Source of the DNA: Tannerella sp.
GTDB taxonomy: Bacteria > Bacteroidota > Bacteroidia > Bacteroidales > Tannerellaceae
DNA length: 45,949 nt
Assembly: GCA_031285565.1 (NCBI GenBank)
Contig: JAITVY010000092.1
Location: 1 to 45,949, forward strand
Direction of reading: 5' to 3'
Shown piece by piece: positions 25,270 through 33,495 of the stretch. The translations under genes and the position numbers were made by a program. The stretch's first letter is position 1. Every line of letters begins with the position of its first letter. The notes under the pieces are model-generated. The model made no database searches, was not told the origin of the DNA, and saw only the letters and a program-made list of their open reading frames with translations.

Positions 25270-26029
25270 TTACATTTCCTCCTTGTTCTAAAAATGAAAG
25301 AATATTTTTAGGAGCATAAAGCTTCCATTCATTAAAATAAACATTGGATTCCTGTTTGTCAGTCAGGTAACGAATACTTTTTCCAACCTTGGATTTGCAG
25401 AACTCAAAGAAGGCATCACTTAACTTCATTTCCTTTTGAAAATAGCCAAGAACAAATCTGGTCTTTTGGTAAAGAACCTGTTTATTGAATTGTTTCAAAT
25501 AGTCTTGCAGTTTATTCTCATTAAGATAAGTAATAAGAGCAAAACATTCTATCATTTCTTCCAGTCCTCCGCTTCGGTCTATCTGATTGATACAATCTAA
25601 AACAGTACGTTCCAAATCGGTTACTCTGATTAGTGTATCGGCAGGGGGAGTAATAACTCCGGCATCTGATTTGGATTCCGAATATATATAACTAATCCCA
25701 TCGTACTCAAAGTTGTTGAACCTCTCTTTGGATGAAACCTGCATTTCATAAAAGACCTGATGAGCAAGACCATGATATTCGAGTGCAGCATGATAGGATA
25801 GATAAGAAGAAGAGTTTATTTGACTGCCGATTTCGTATTTTGAAGCAGAGGATGCTTTTGTAGCCAAATTTGTTACAACATAAAGGTCGCGCCTTACCTG
25901 TAATATGAATCCTTGTTGTTTATATCTCCACAAAAGTTCTTTTGCAGCATTTTCGTTATCGGTCAATGCTGCAATGTCTTTTTTATGGAAGATTTTGAGT
26001 TTATGGAATTCTTCGATATATTTGATCAT
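25262..26029 (-). CDS. AbiEi-type antitoxin, orphaned
   Basis: 255 residues. The N-terminal winged helix (HKKDIAALTDNENAAKELLWRYKQQGFILQVRRDLYVVTN) and the later YLSYHAALEYHGLAHQV, and LIRVTDLERTVLDCINQI, are the standard AbiEi pattern: a DNA-binding wing, then the AbiEi_4-like domain. The toxin gene that should follow is reduced to a 35-codon stub (25162-25269). An antitoxin without a toxin may survive as a regulator or as an anti-toxin against related AbiEii enzymes, including the intact one at 9161. A gap of about 245 bp (26030-26274) upstream holds no gene. Confidence 0.82.
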   Translation of the reverse strand: MIKYIEEFHKLKIFHKKDIAALTDNENAAKELLWRYKQQGFILQVRRDLYVVTNLATKASSASKYEIGSQINSSSYLSYHAALEYHGLAHQVFYEMQVSSKERFNNFEYDGISYIYSESKSDAGVITPPADTLIRVTDLERTVLDCINQIDRSGGLEEMIECFALITYLNENKLQDYLKQFNKQVLYQKTRFVLGYFQKEMKLSDAFFEFCKSKVGKSIRYLTDKQESNVYFNEWKLYAPKNILSFLEQGGNVNV

Positions 26030-26274
26030 AACCTCTTCTTCTATTTTATTTATTGCATAAAGATACGTAAAAACACATATTATCGTGCGTAAAATAAAAT
26101 GAATGTAAGGAAACTTGTATATTAAGAGGAAGATAAAGGATAAATAAGATTATAACTATCAATCAATAAAATATAATTCTTTTCCATTTTACCTACATTA
26201 ATCAAACTAATACTATGACCGCCTATAGTTATATGGATTTGTTTATTTTTTAAGAGTGCTGATAAAATATCTTT

Positions 26275-26748
26275 TTATAGAAATAATTTTGAGAACTCTT
26301 CTGCATGTGTCTGATTATAAAATAGCACATAAGCTATATAAGGAACGAAAAGCAGAATGCTGATTAGCAAACCTATTCCTAACGCTTTGTATTCTTTATG
26401 TTTAAAGATTATATAGATTACCCATATTAAATTGAGTGTCATTATAATATGTCCTATGTGGGCTATCATATTTGCTTCATCCCACGACAAGACAAACATT
26501 GACATTGTTCCAAGAAAATAAATTGGAAGAAATGTTATCATTAAGTACGAAGCATTTTTCTTTACAAGAAACACAACAAATAAAAGCAGATACAAGAAAC
26601 TGGTTGGAGAGCAAGAATTAAATGAAATCCATTCAACCAGACTGATTTTCAATTTTCCTAAGAAAAAGAATGTGCTGCTCAAGGTTATGAGAAATAACAA
26701 CCCTGCTAAGACAATTCCAATTGTCTTCTCTTTTTTGGTAAGTATCAT
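26275..26748 (-). CDS. Multi-spanning membrane protein of unknown function
   Basis: 157 residues from ATG 26748 (MILTKKEKTIG); the longer frame from 26784 would overlap the upstream AraC gene by 25 nt. Five hydrophobic segments are visible: IGIVLAGLLFLITLSSTFFF, SFLYLLLFVVFLV, YLMITFLPIYFLGTMSMFVL, IIMTLNLIWVIYIIF and LGIGLLISILLFVPYIAYVL. No enzyme motif was seen. It lies 11 bp after the AraC/GyrI regulator on the same strand, so the two are probably co-transcribed. Confidence 0.65.
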   Translation of the reverse strand: MILTKKEKTIGIVLAGLLFLITLSSTFFFLGKLKISLVEWISFNSCSPTSFLYLLLFVVFLVKKNASYLMITFLPIYFLGTMSMFVLSWDEANMIAHIGHIIMTLNLIWVIYIIFKHKEYKALGIGLLISILLFVPYIAYVLFYNQTHAEEFSKLFL

Positions 26749-26759
26749 GTCAATAAAGA

Positions 26760-27704
26760 TTATAATGGTTTTACAGGAATGCAAATATCTACGATAAACC
26801 TGTGTTCCGGATCCGCACTGTAATCGTTATGATAGTATTCATAAGTTGGACTATCGGTAGGTTGGCAGCCGCTTTCCGTCAACCATGCACACATCGTGTT
26901 CCAGGCTTCTTCAAATTCAGTCTCTTTGATTTCAAAGCGACCGACAGCATACTTACCGGCTGAAATATTCAGTTTGCCAATTTCACCATCCACTTTTACA
27001 CTTCCATTAACAATAATACAAGCGTCTTGACGTACTTTATCAATACTTGTGATAGCAGGATCGTCTTGATAAACGGTTACTGTCTTGGTGTTTGGGTTTA
27101 CCAATTCACGGGGAATTGCCCACCTGAAAAGTTTCTCATAAGCTTGTCCAATCTTCTTAAAGTCACCTGTATGACGGCAATAGATCAAGTTCAGCTCAGG
27201 CATTTGTTTGATTTCAATTTTGGTGTCCATAATGATTAATTTATTAAATTCGACACTGCAAAATTGCTCATTTATTTGCTGGCGGTTTTTGCCAATCTTG
27301 CTAACAGCTTTGCAATTCTTGCTATATCTGATTCCATTTTTAATATAAATAGCCTTGTCTTGATTGCGAAATTCAGTGGTAGTCATACCAAAATAGCCTT
27401 TAAATGCCCTGCTGAAAGATGATACGTTAACGAATCCGTAAGCGAATGCAACCTCACTGACCGATACATTAGGATTATTATGCAACATCTGCGCTGCTTT
27501 TTCAAGTTTAATACGAGATACAAAATCATTGGGGGTTTCACCGACCATGGCTGTAAATATTCTGTGAAAATGATATGGAGAAAAAGCGGCAACAGCTGCC
27601 AATCCGGCAAGATCGAATGTCTTATCCAAATTAAGTCTTATGTAGTCCATTACCCGATTTATTCGAGTCGTATATTCTTGTTTGCTAACTTGTTTTAAAT
27701 TCAT
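26760..27704 (-). CDS. AraC-family regulator with GyrI-like effector-binding domain
   Basis: 314 residues. Residues ~10-110 are the AraC double helix-turn-helix (DYIRLNLDKTFDLAGLAAVA, PYHFHRIFTAMVGETPNDFV, FGMTTTEFR). Residues ~155-314 are a GyrI-like small-molecule-binding domain (MPELNLIYCRHTGDFKKIG, AGKYAVGRFEI, YEYYHNDYSADPEHRFIVDI), the SoxS/Rob/BmrR-type arrangement often sensing drugs or peptides. A TAACTTTG -7 element lies 20 bp upstream on the minus strand. The downstream membrane protein is a likely co-transcribed partner. Confidence 0.9.
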   Translation of the reverse strand: MNLKQVSKQEYTTRINRVMDYIRLNLDKTFDLAGLAAVAAFSPYHFHRIFTAMVGETPNDFVSRIKLEKAAQMLHNNPNVSVSEVAFAYGFVNVSSFSRAFKGYFGMTTTEFRNQDKAIYIKNGIRYSKNCKAVSKIGKNRQQINEQFCSVEFNKLIIMDTKIEIKQMPELNLIYCRHTGDFKKIGQAYEKLFRWAIPRELVNPNTKTVTVYQDDPAITSIDKVRQDACIIVNGSVKVDGEIGKLNISAGKYAVGRFEIKETEFEEAWNTMCAWLTESGCQPTDSPTYEYYHNDYSADPEHRFIVDICIPVKPL

Positions 27705-27723
27705 TTTATAGCTATGTTAGATA

Positions 27724-27731
27724 CAAAGTTA
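27724..27731 (-). promoter_or_regulatory. -7 element of the AraC-family gene
   Basis: Minus-strand TAACTTTG fits TAnnTTTG, about 20 bp before the ATG at 27704. No convincing -33 motif. Confidence 0.5.
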
Positions 27732-27884
27732 CATAATGATTAGCTGTTATACGAATCCTGCTGGTATAATCAACGGAATATCTACTGTCAGGACTGTTTT
27801 ATTTTTTTTTGCTCGTTGGGAGCAGTGGTAAGGTCAGCGCAATGGATAAGTTCAATCAACTGTAATTTTCGAAAGATTATAAGT

Positions 27885-27892
27885 ATCTTTGA
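27885..27892 (+). promoter_or_regulatory. -7 element of the DJ-1/PfpI gene
   Basis: TATCTTTG fits TAnnTTTG and lies 23 bp before the ATG at 27916. Confidence 0.5.
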
Positions 27893-27915
27893 AAGTATAA
27901 TTAAATGAAGTAAAG

Positions 27916-28518
27916 ATGAGAAAAGAACTCCTTTTTGTATTGTTAAACGGTTTTGCCGATTGGGAAGCTGCACATCTCGCCGTTTGCATAAATTCAGGTG
28001 TAAAACCCGAAAGACCGGTTAAATATATTTCTAAAACCCTTTCACTCACTAAAGAACCCATCGTTTCTATCGGTGGATTTACGGTTTTACCGGATTACGA
28101 CATCCATACATTGCCCGAAGATTACGCCGGATTGGTGCTGGTGGGCGGAGATAACTGGTTTTCGCCCGAAGCGGAATCCTTAGTTCTTTTAGTAGAAAAA
28201 ATGATCCGGGAAAATAAGTTGGTTGGCGGAATCTGCAATGCCTCGGTTTTTCTCGGTAAACACGGATTTCTCAATCACGTAAAGCACACGAGCAATACGC
28301 TCGGATATTTGAAAAATATGGCAGGCGAAAAATATACCGGTGATGCGCATTATATCGAAAAACAAGCTGTCCGCGATGGTAATATCGTTACTGCCAACGG
28401 AACTGCTCAATTGGAATTTAGTCGCGAAATATTATATGCACTGAATGCAGATGAGCCGGAAATAATTGAAGAAAGTTATTCATTTTACAAAAAGGGTTTC
28501 TTGCCGAATGGAGAATGA
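27916..28518 (+). CDS. DJ-1/PfpI-family protein
   Basis: 200 residues. The fold signature is clear: LLFVLLNGFADWEAAHL at the start (with the conserved acidic residue after the first strand), GLVLVGGDNWF, and the nucleophile elbow GGICNAS with its Cys, followed by LGKHGFL and an IVTANGTAQLEFSREIL C-terminal helix. Members act as proteases, glyoxalases or chaperone-like hydrolases; the exact activity cannot be told. It is transcribed divergently from the AraC/GyrI regulator, which could control it. A short gap to 28666 holds no gene. Confidence 0.88.
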   Translation: MRKELLFVLLNGFADWEAAHLAVCINSGVKPERPVKYISKTLSLTKEPIVSIGGFTVLPDYDIHTLPEDYAGLVLVGGDNWFSPEAESLVLLVEKMIRENKLVGGICNASVFLGKHGFLNHVKHTSNTLGYLKNMAGEKYTGDAHYIEKQAVRDGNIVTANGTAQLEFSREILYALNADEPEIIEESYSFYKKGFLPNGE

Positions 28519-28665
28519 CCACTGGGGCAAGTCAGCTTACAATTCCTCATTAAAAACTTGCCGATAAAAGCAATTTATATCGTTTATGCAATATTTATCA
28601 GTCAGACAGTTTGCCGAGAAATGAGGTGTACCTGAAAATAACTTCTTGCAAATTCAAGAATAAAA

Positions 28666-29391
28666 TCACTCATCTAAAAAACCTAATTTACGTGCATACT
28701 CCATTGCTTCGATGATGTTGTCGGCATTCATTTTTTGCATAATGTTTTGACGATGCTTATTGACGGTGTGGATGCTTACGGATAATCGATCTGAAATCTC
28801 TTTACTGAGCATACCGGATTTAATTAAAAGTAATATTTCTTTCTCTCTGCGTGTAATTTCAACAAGTCCTTTTTCCTCAAACTTAGTTAAAGGAAAAGTT
28901 TCTCCTGTGACATAATTCACCACCTGGATCTTTATATTATCCAATGGCGCAGTGTTAAGGGATAAATCTGCTATACCCATTATAAGCCATGGATTACCGT
29001 TTTCATCCAGTTCCAATATCTGTTTTTGGTTGATGATTCTGACATATTCCCCTTCGGCGGTTTTTCCGCGGAATTCACATATATACTTAAAGTTTTTCCG
29101 TTTCTCTATGGGTTGGCTGAAAATAAATTCTATCAGCTGCGTCTGAATTGCTGCTAATACCTGATGATCTTCGGGGTGAATACGGGCAGCCAAAAAATCC
29201 TCTCCTTCGGTTTGAGACTTAAATAGCCCGTCCAGATCGGCATCGAAAAATTGCTGAAGATTGCCGGACATATAGAGATATTTCTTTTCCAGATATTCTC
29301 CCACATAAACATAGCTGTTGTTGACTTTAGCAAGCAACTCAATGTGTTTTTTATGTGATTCCCATATTTTTTGTTTCTCTACTGCGTCCAT
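28666..29391 (-). CDS. LuxR-type regulator with PAS-like sensor domain
   Basis: 241 residues from ATG 29391 (MDAVEKQKIW); the longer frame from 29517 would add a hydrophobic stretch that overlaps the divergent promoter, so the shorter start is preferred. The N-terminal ~150 residues are PAS-like (LDGLFKSQTEGEDFLAARIHPEDH..., FKYICEFRGKTAEGEYVRI). The C-terminus is a LuxR helix-turn-helix: ITRREKEILLLIKSGMLSKE, then SVSIHTVNKHRQNIMQKM. No receiver domain is present. It is divergent from the small membrane protein at 29530. Confidence 0.85.
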   Translation of the reverse strand: MDAVEKQKIWESHKKHIELLAKVNNSYVYVGEYLEKKYLYMSGNLQQFFDADLDGLFKSQTEGEDFLAARIHPEDHQVLAAIQTQLIEFIFSQPIEKRKNFKYICEFRGKTAEGEYVRIINQKQILELDENGNPWLIMGIADLSLNTAPLDNIKIQVVNYVTGETFPLTKFEEKGLVEITRREKEILLLIKSGMLSKEISDRLSVSIHTVNKHRQNIMQKMNADNIIEAMEYARKLGFLDE

Positions 29392-29424
29392 CCGATTACA
29401 GATTAAAATAGCTAAAAATAGTAA

Positions 29425-29455
29425 TTGACTGACTAAACAGATGATATTAACTTTG
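29425..29455 (+). promoter_or_regulatory. Promoter of the small membrane-protein gene
   Basis: TTG at 29425-29427, 20-bp spacer and TAACTTTG at 29448-29455, 75 bp before the ATG at 29530. Good fit to the Bacteroidetes consensus. Confidence 0.6.
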
Positions 29456-29529
29456 TACAAAAATAGGAAAATGAAAAACAAGTATGCTGAAATTTGGCGG
29501 ATTTTAATAAAACTCAAAAATAAAATAAG

Positions 29530-29910
29530 ATGAAAAAATTAATTACAATCGGAGGAATTTACAACATTCTCTTTGCGCTTTTCCATGCAGGGTTCTGGAA
29601 GATGTTTAACTGGAGTACGGAACTGGAAAAATTGAGCTTTAACAACAAATGGGTCATGCAAATCCTGAACGTTCACATTATTTACTATTTAATTTTCACG
29701 GCCGTAATCTGTTTTGTGTTTAAGAAAGAACTTCTGACCACAAAAATAGGCAAAGGGTTCCTGATCGGATCGGCTGGGTTCTGGTTCATCAGGGCGATGG
29801 AGCAGTTTGTATATTGGGAACTGAGTGCAGTTTCGACAATCATCATGGTGTTATTTTTCTTATTGGGAGCTGCGCTATTCCTGATACCGGCATTTTATAA
29901 AAACAGATAG
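29530..29910 (+). CDS. Small four-helix membrane protein
   Basis: 126 residues with four hydrophobic segments: LITIGGIYNILFALFHAGF, VHIIYYLIFTAVICFVF, FLIGSAGFWFIRAMEQFVY and IIMVLFFLLGAALFLIPAFY. No enzyme motif. It is divergent from the LuxR/PAS regulator, which is the natural candidate regulator. It ends directly against the convergent aspartate dehydrogenase gene (stop codons adjacent). Confidence 0.65.
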   Translation: MKKLITIGGIYNILFALFHAGFWKMFNWSTELEKLSFNNKWVMQILNVHIIYYLIFTAVICFVFKKELLTTKIGKGFLIGSAGFWFIRAMEQFVYWELSAVSTIIMVLFFLLGAALFLIPAFYKNR

Positions 29911-30699
29911 TTAGAATACAATGGGTGACACGATATTGATCAGCGTGCTTACCACCGACCATCCCGCGATATCCGAAGTGGCACTGTAAACATCCACTAC
30001 CGCCCGCACCTCATCGTTCGTAATCTCAACCCGTTGCGTATCACCCGTAAATCCGGGAGTCGACTGCATCGTTACCTGCATATTTTCCGGTCCTACCGAA
30101 GCCAGTGACGCAGCAACAGACACGTTCAGCCCCGTAGGAAAAACCCCGATAGCTTCCCTTGCAGTACCCGAAAACACAATCCGCTGCTCCTTCTCCATCG
30201 CCGGATCGTAAACCGGCGACTTGCGCAGTGCAGCCACACCTTTCTCATTAAAAAAGCGCACCTTAGCATTACCCATCAGTGTAGCCGTGCGTAATACGTC
30301 AAACCCACCCGTAGCACCCGAAGCAATATAAATCCGCGTCCCGGTACACTTCGCTGCCTCAACAACCTCCTTATAAAAAGCCGTATCCGCCAGCGCCCCG
30401 ATAGAAAGCGTAACGATCGAAGTCGCATTCATCAGCGTAGGTACGGCAAGCGATTTCATTGCAGCCGGCGAAGCAGCTTCCACCAAATAGTCAGGCTGAA
30501 GCGCCAGAAGTTCCTCCAGGGAATCACATGCTTTACAAGGTCTGCCATGTTCCGTCATAGCCGAAGCAATAGATTCGGCTTTAGCTGCCGTACGTGAATA
30601 TACTCCGACTAAATAGTACTCAGGTAACAGGTCATTAAGGATGGCATTTGCCACAATTCGGGCAAGCCGTCCGCATCCGAAGATCACTAACTTTTTCAT
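29911..30699 (-). CDS. nadX: L-aspartate dehydrogenase-like protein
   Basis: 262 residues from ATG 30699 (MKKLVIFGCGRLARIVANAI); three residues upstream form a longer possible start. The N-terminus is a Rossmann NAD(P)-binding domain (VIFGCGRLA), followed by YLVEAASPAAMKSL and the substrate region ASGATGGFDVLRTA, then FPTGLNVSVAASLA, all typical of the aspartate dehydrogenase/DUF108 family. The enzyme oxidises L-aspartate to iminoaspartate for NAD synthesis, though some members serve other pathways. No nadA or nadC is adjacent, so the symbol is tentative. Its last codons abut the convergent 29530-29910 gene. Confidence 0.8.
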   Translation of the reverse strand: MKKLVIFGCGRLARIVANAILNDLLPEYYLVGVYSRTAAKAESIASAMTEHGRPCKACDSLEELLALQPDYLVEAASPAAMKSLAVPTLMNATSIVTLSIGALADTAFYKEVVEAAKCTGTRIYIASGATGGFDVLRTATLMGNAKVRFFNEKGVAALRKSPVYDPAMEKEQRIVFSGTAREAIGVFPTGLNVSVAASLASVGPENMQVTMQSTPGFTGDTQRVEITNDEVRAVVDVYSATSDIAGWSVVSTLINIVSPIVF

Positions 30700-31097
30700 A
30701 GAGGACAAATGTACATGATAAAGTTGTTATAAGAAAAAATACCTGAAAAATACCGTGGAACAATTTTCATTTTTTACAGGGTATTGAAACAAGGTTTTCT
30801 CCTTACCCTCTCCTTATTCTCTCCTTACCTGGTCCAACTATAGAACAAGGAGAAGAACAGGCGGAAATATGGAGTAATAGAGTAATTGAACGTTTTAAGT
30901 AGCGAGGGCAGAAGCCAAACAAGTTTGGATTATGCCGAGTCACGCAAAACGACTGATGAAATCGAATAACTGAATAATTGAGTAAACTGAATTTATAGAA
31001 TCTATTCAGTGAATTTATTAGTCGACTGAATTCGTTGTTTTGCCCTTAAACCGGCAAATCACAGTAAAAATAGGTAAAAATCAGCAATCCGGAGCAG

Positions 31098-31141
31098 AAG
31101 TGTACCATTCTGATACACAAGTGTCCCAGAATGGTACACTT
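31098..31141 (+). promoter_or_regulatory. Perfect 15-bp inverted repeat upstream of the DUF6266 gene
   Basis: AAGTGTACCATTCTG (31098-31112) and CAGAATGGTACACTT (31127-31141) are exact complements around a 14-nt loop, followed by a T-rich run. No plus-strand gene precedes it. It lies 26 bp upstream of the TACCTTTG element, that is, over the -33 region, so it may be an operator as well as a terminator-like hairpin. Confidence 0.6.
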
Positions 31142-31166
31142 TCTTTTTTATGCGAAAAAGAGCTTG

Positions 31167-31174
31167 TACCTTTG
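31167..31174 (+). promoter_or_regulatory. -7 element of the DUF6266 gene
   Basis: TACCTTTG fits TAnnTTTG. It is about 280 bp before the ATG at 31453, implying an unusually long 5' leader if it is the real promoter. Confidence 0.45.
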
Positions 31175-31452
31175 TAAAAGGAAAGGGCCGAAATCGTTGT
31201 CAGCTGAACCCAATCCTGCAAAAAAACGGAAACGGAACCAATTTTGCTCACCCCATTTTTTCCGGTTTGCATTCTGATCTGTTGGAGACTTTTTGAAGAA
31301 ATGATAAGTGAGCTATCGTAGCAGAAAAATGGAGTCAACAAACAGGATGAGACTTGAAGGAATGAAGAAAGATTTAGCAATAAATATTTCTGTGGAAAAT
31401 CCGGACCGTTTCTTTCGATTAATTCTATTAACTAAAACAATTTTTTTATCCT

Positions 31453-32091
31453 ATGGGAAAAATAAACCAGGGAATTTTAGGCGGTTTTTCCGGCAAGGTC
31501 GGAACCGTAGTCGGTGGAAGCTGGAAAGGCATCACCTATATGCGTGCCAAAGCGGTCTCGATCGCTAACCCCAAAACGGAGGCACAACAAAGCCAGCGTG
31601 CAAAACTTACATTGGTAGTACGTTTTTTACAAGCCTGTACGGATTATCTCCGTGTCGGTTACAAGAACTATGCTATCAAACAATCCGCTTTTAACGCAGC
31701 AACGTCTTATACATTGTCGAATGCGATAACGGGAACTTATCCCACTTTCGGTATCGATCCTTCGAAGGTAATGCTTTCGCGGGGTGCGTTGGCGGTTGCT
31801 CCAAACGTGCAGACCACTTTATCGGGAAATGTCCTCAAAATAACGTGGGACGATAATTCCGGATTGTCTTCCGCCAGGAATACGGACACGGCTTTGGCGA
31901 TAGTTGTGAATCCGGACAACGGTGAAGCTGTCTACCGGATTGCAGGGGCAACTCGGGATATCTGTGAAGAGTCGTTAACGATTCCTACGGATTGGACAGG
32001 CGATACGGTAGAGGTGTATCTGGGCTTTATCTCCGGAGATGGTAAGGATGTATCGAACAGTGTGTATGCTGGATCGGTAGTGATTCCGTAA
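31453..32091 (+). CDS. DUF6266 family protein
   Basis: 212 residues. The N-terminus MGKINQGILGGFSGKVGTVV, then GGSWKGITYMRAKA, is the hallmark of this Bacteroidetes family, which is found in genomes in variable copy number. The C-terminus is beta-rich with Thr/Ser/Asp residues (WDDNSGLSSARNTDTALAI..., DTVEVYLGFISGDGKDVSNS), like a fibronectin-type strand fold. There is no signal peptide. The function is unknown; related genes often sit near phage-like or contractile elements, but none are seen here. A GC-rich hairpin follows within 10 bp of the stop. Confidence 0.82.
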   Translation: MGKINQGILGGFSGKVGTVVGGSWKGITYMRAKAVSIANPKTEAQQSQRAKLTLVVRFLQACTDYLRVGYKNYAIKQSAFNAATSYTLSNAITGTYPTFGIDPSKVMLSRGALAVAPNVQTTLSGNVLKITWDDNSGLSSARNTDTALAIVVNPDNGEAVYRIAGATRDICEESLTIPTDWTGDTVEVYLGFISGDGKDVSNSVYAGSVVIP

Positions 32092-32098
32092 GTATTTT

Positions 32099-32130
32099 TT
32101 CCGGCACAGGCAGGTTGGCTTGTGCCGGAA
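32099..32130 (+). terminator. GC-rich terminator hairpin after the DUF6266 gene
   Basis: TTCCGGCACA (32099-32108) pairs perfectly with TGTGCCGGAA (32121-32130), extendable by two base pairs. The downstream T content is modest. It separates the convergent DUF6266 and haemolysin III genes. Confidence 0.65.
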
Positions 32131-32286
32131 TTATCCTTGTTGGTTGATACACAGGGAAAAGCGTTCATTGATATGTTGATTTTTTTTTAAAATCTATATA
32201 AGCCTGATCATGGTTGTTAATAGTGAAATTTGCTATATCTGATTAACCGCTTGTCACAAACCGTTAATCACTCATAAGATTCATAT

Positions 32287-32925
32287 CTATTGTAGTACAT
32301 ACCATAAGACTACCATATGACAAATGGTTCCTCCTAAAACAAATAAATGAAATACGGTGTGCATATATGGCATTTTATGTAAAGAATAAAATACCGCTCC
32401 GGCAATATAGAAAAAGCCTTCCGCTAAAAGCCAATATATAAAATTGGCAGGAACAATAGCATATAGTGGTTTGAAAGCAACGATTATGCTACATGCCATA
32501 ACAACATAGCAGATTGTTTTCAGATGACTGTGCGCTTTTAGCTTATAAAAACTAAGGATCATACCTGTTATAGCGCAGAGCCATATAAAAGAAAAAAGAC
32601 CCCAACCCCAGTAACCCGCTTCGCGCAGTGTAACAAGCGTAACCGGTGAATAACTTCCCGCTATATGCAAATAGATAGAAGCATGATCGAATTTGCGCAG
32701 TAAATTTTTACGGGGAGAAGGGCGGCAGGCGTGATACAATGTTGAACTGATATAGGATGCTAACATGCCCAATAAATACAATAACATGCTGCCTACAGCC
32801 CATGGGTTGCCACTCGTAATTGCAATTTGCAACAGATAACCACCGCCTAAAATTCCTATTAATATTCCCAGGCCATGCGACAGGGCATTTGCTCTTTCTT
32901 CTTCTCTTATGTAGTTTACTTCCAT
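32287..32925 (-). CDS. Haemolysin III/PAQR-family membrane protein
   Basis: 212 residues with seven predicted membrane helices. The family metal-site motifs are present: SSTLYHA (residues ~60-67), the DHASIYLHIAGSYSPV segment (~79-95) and HTVFHLFVLGGTICH near the C-terminus, giving the conserved Asp and His residues of the zinc site. The family includes bacterial HlyIII/YqfA and eukaryotic adiponectin receptors; the bacterial role is probably lipid or membrane homeostasis rather than haemolysis. The start ATG at 32925 gives MEVNYIREEERANALSHG, the usual beginning. Confidence 0.92.
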   Translation of the reverse strand: MEVNYIREEERANALSHGLGILIGILGGGYLLQIAITSGNPWAVGSMLLYLLGMLASYISSTLYHACRPSPRKNLLRKFDHASIYLHIAGSYSPVTLVTLREAGYWGWGLFSFIWLCAITGMILSFYKLKAHSHLKTICYVVMACSIIVAFKPLYAIVPANFIYWLLAEGFFYIAGAVFYSLHKMPYMHTVFHLFVLGGTICHMVVLWYVLQ

Positions 32926-33081
32926 CCGGCAAATAAAATAACGACAAAAGTAGCATTATTATTTTAGCAATGTAATCCTTTTCTATAGCGATGAATAATA
33001 GCTATAGATATTTCTGCTTATTTTCCTGACTGATTATTGTGAACATTTTTAATCGGATAGCTATTTTCTGATTTTAATGAT

Positions 33082-33089
33082 TATTTTTG
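33082..33089 (+). promoter_or_regulatory. -7 element of the 63-residue protein gene
   Basis: TATTTTTG fits TAnnTTTG; about 50 bp before the ATG at 33140. Confidence 0.4.
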
Positions 33090-33139
33090 TACGGTTGCAC
33101 ATTCTTACATAACTAATACAATCGGAAAAAGAATAATAT

Positions 33140-33331
33140 ATGGCACAGCACAATTGTGAAAATTGCTCTATACGGGCAAAGTATGATAAAAGTCCTAAAT
33201 CATTGCTTGGGAGATTCTGGCGTTGGCATATTAATTTTTGTCCCGGATGGAAAGGCTATATCATGTCTTTGGACGAAGAGAAAAGAAATCTGCTGAAAGA
33301 AAAATACCAGCTTCGAACGCTTCCTAAATAA
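33140..33331 (+). CDS. Small conserved Cys-containing protein
   Basis: 63 residues. It starts MAQHNCENCSIRAKYDKSPK with a CxxC pair, followed by LLGRFWRWHINFCPGWKGY and a charged helical C-terminus. The CxxC plus the later His and Cys (WHINFC) could bind one metal ion. I recall proteins of this type as widespread short Bacteroidetes hypotheticals. No function is known. It stands alone between the haemolysin III gene and the OmpA lipoprotein. Confidence 0.65.
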   Translation: MAQHNCENCSIRAKYDKSPKSLLGRFWRWHINFCPGWKGYIMSLDEEKRNLLKEKYQLRTLPK

Positions 33332-33495
33332 TCTTATTATATCCTAAACTGTAATTTGTATATTGCTGATAGTTATTGGTTTGATGCCTGACTAGGGCGA
33401 AACGGTTCATTGATTATTTCAAACAATTACCGAATATCATTGTTATAATTGTATAAAGCTATATTATACAGTTAAATTAATAAATAGGTTTGGTT

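Larger units (their letters stand above)
30709..31452. other. 744-bp gap with hairpin and promoter elements, no recognised gene
   Basis: Open frames here lack family resemblance and look like noise. The stretch contains a perfect 15-bp inverted repeat at 31098-31141 and a TACCTTTG element at 31167-31174 (listed separately). Around 30960-31040 there are several short repeats of the type CTGAAT/GAATTTAT with no evident function. Confidence 0.5.

Noticed and set aside
31081..31380. 99-residue minus-strand open frame
   Set aside because: It covers the perfect inverted repeat and the DUF6266 promoter, and its composition looks non-coding.
31308..31568. 86-residue open frame upstream of and overlapping the DUF6266 gene
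   Set aside because: Arg-rich shadow in another frame of a well recognised gene start.
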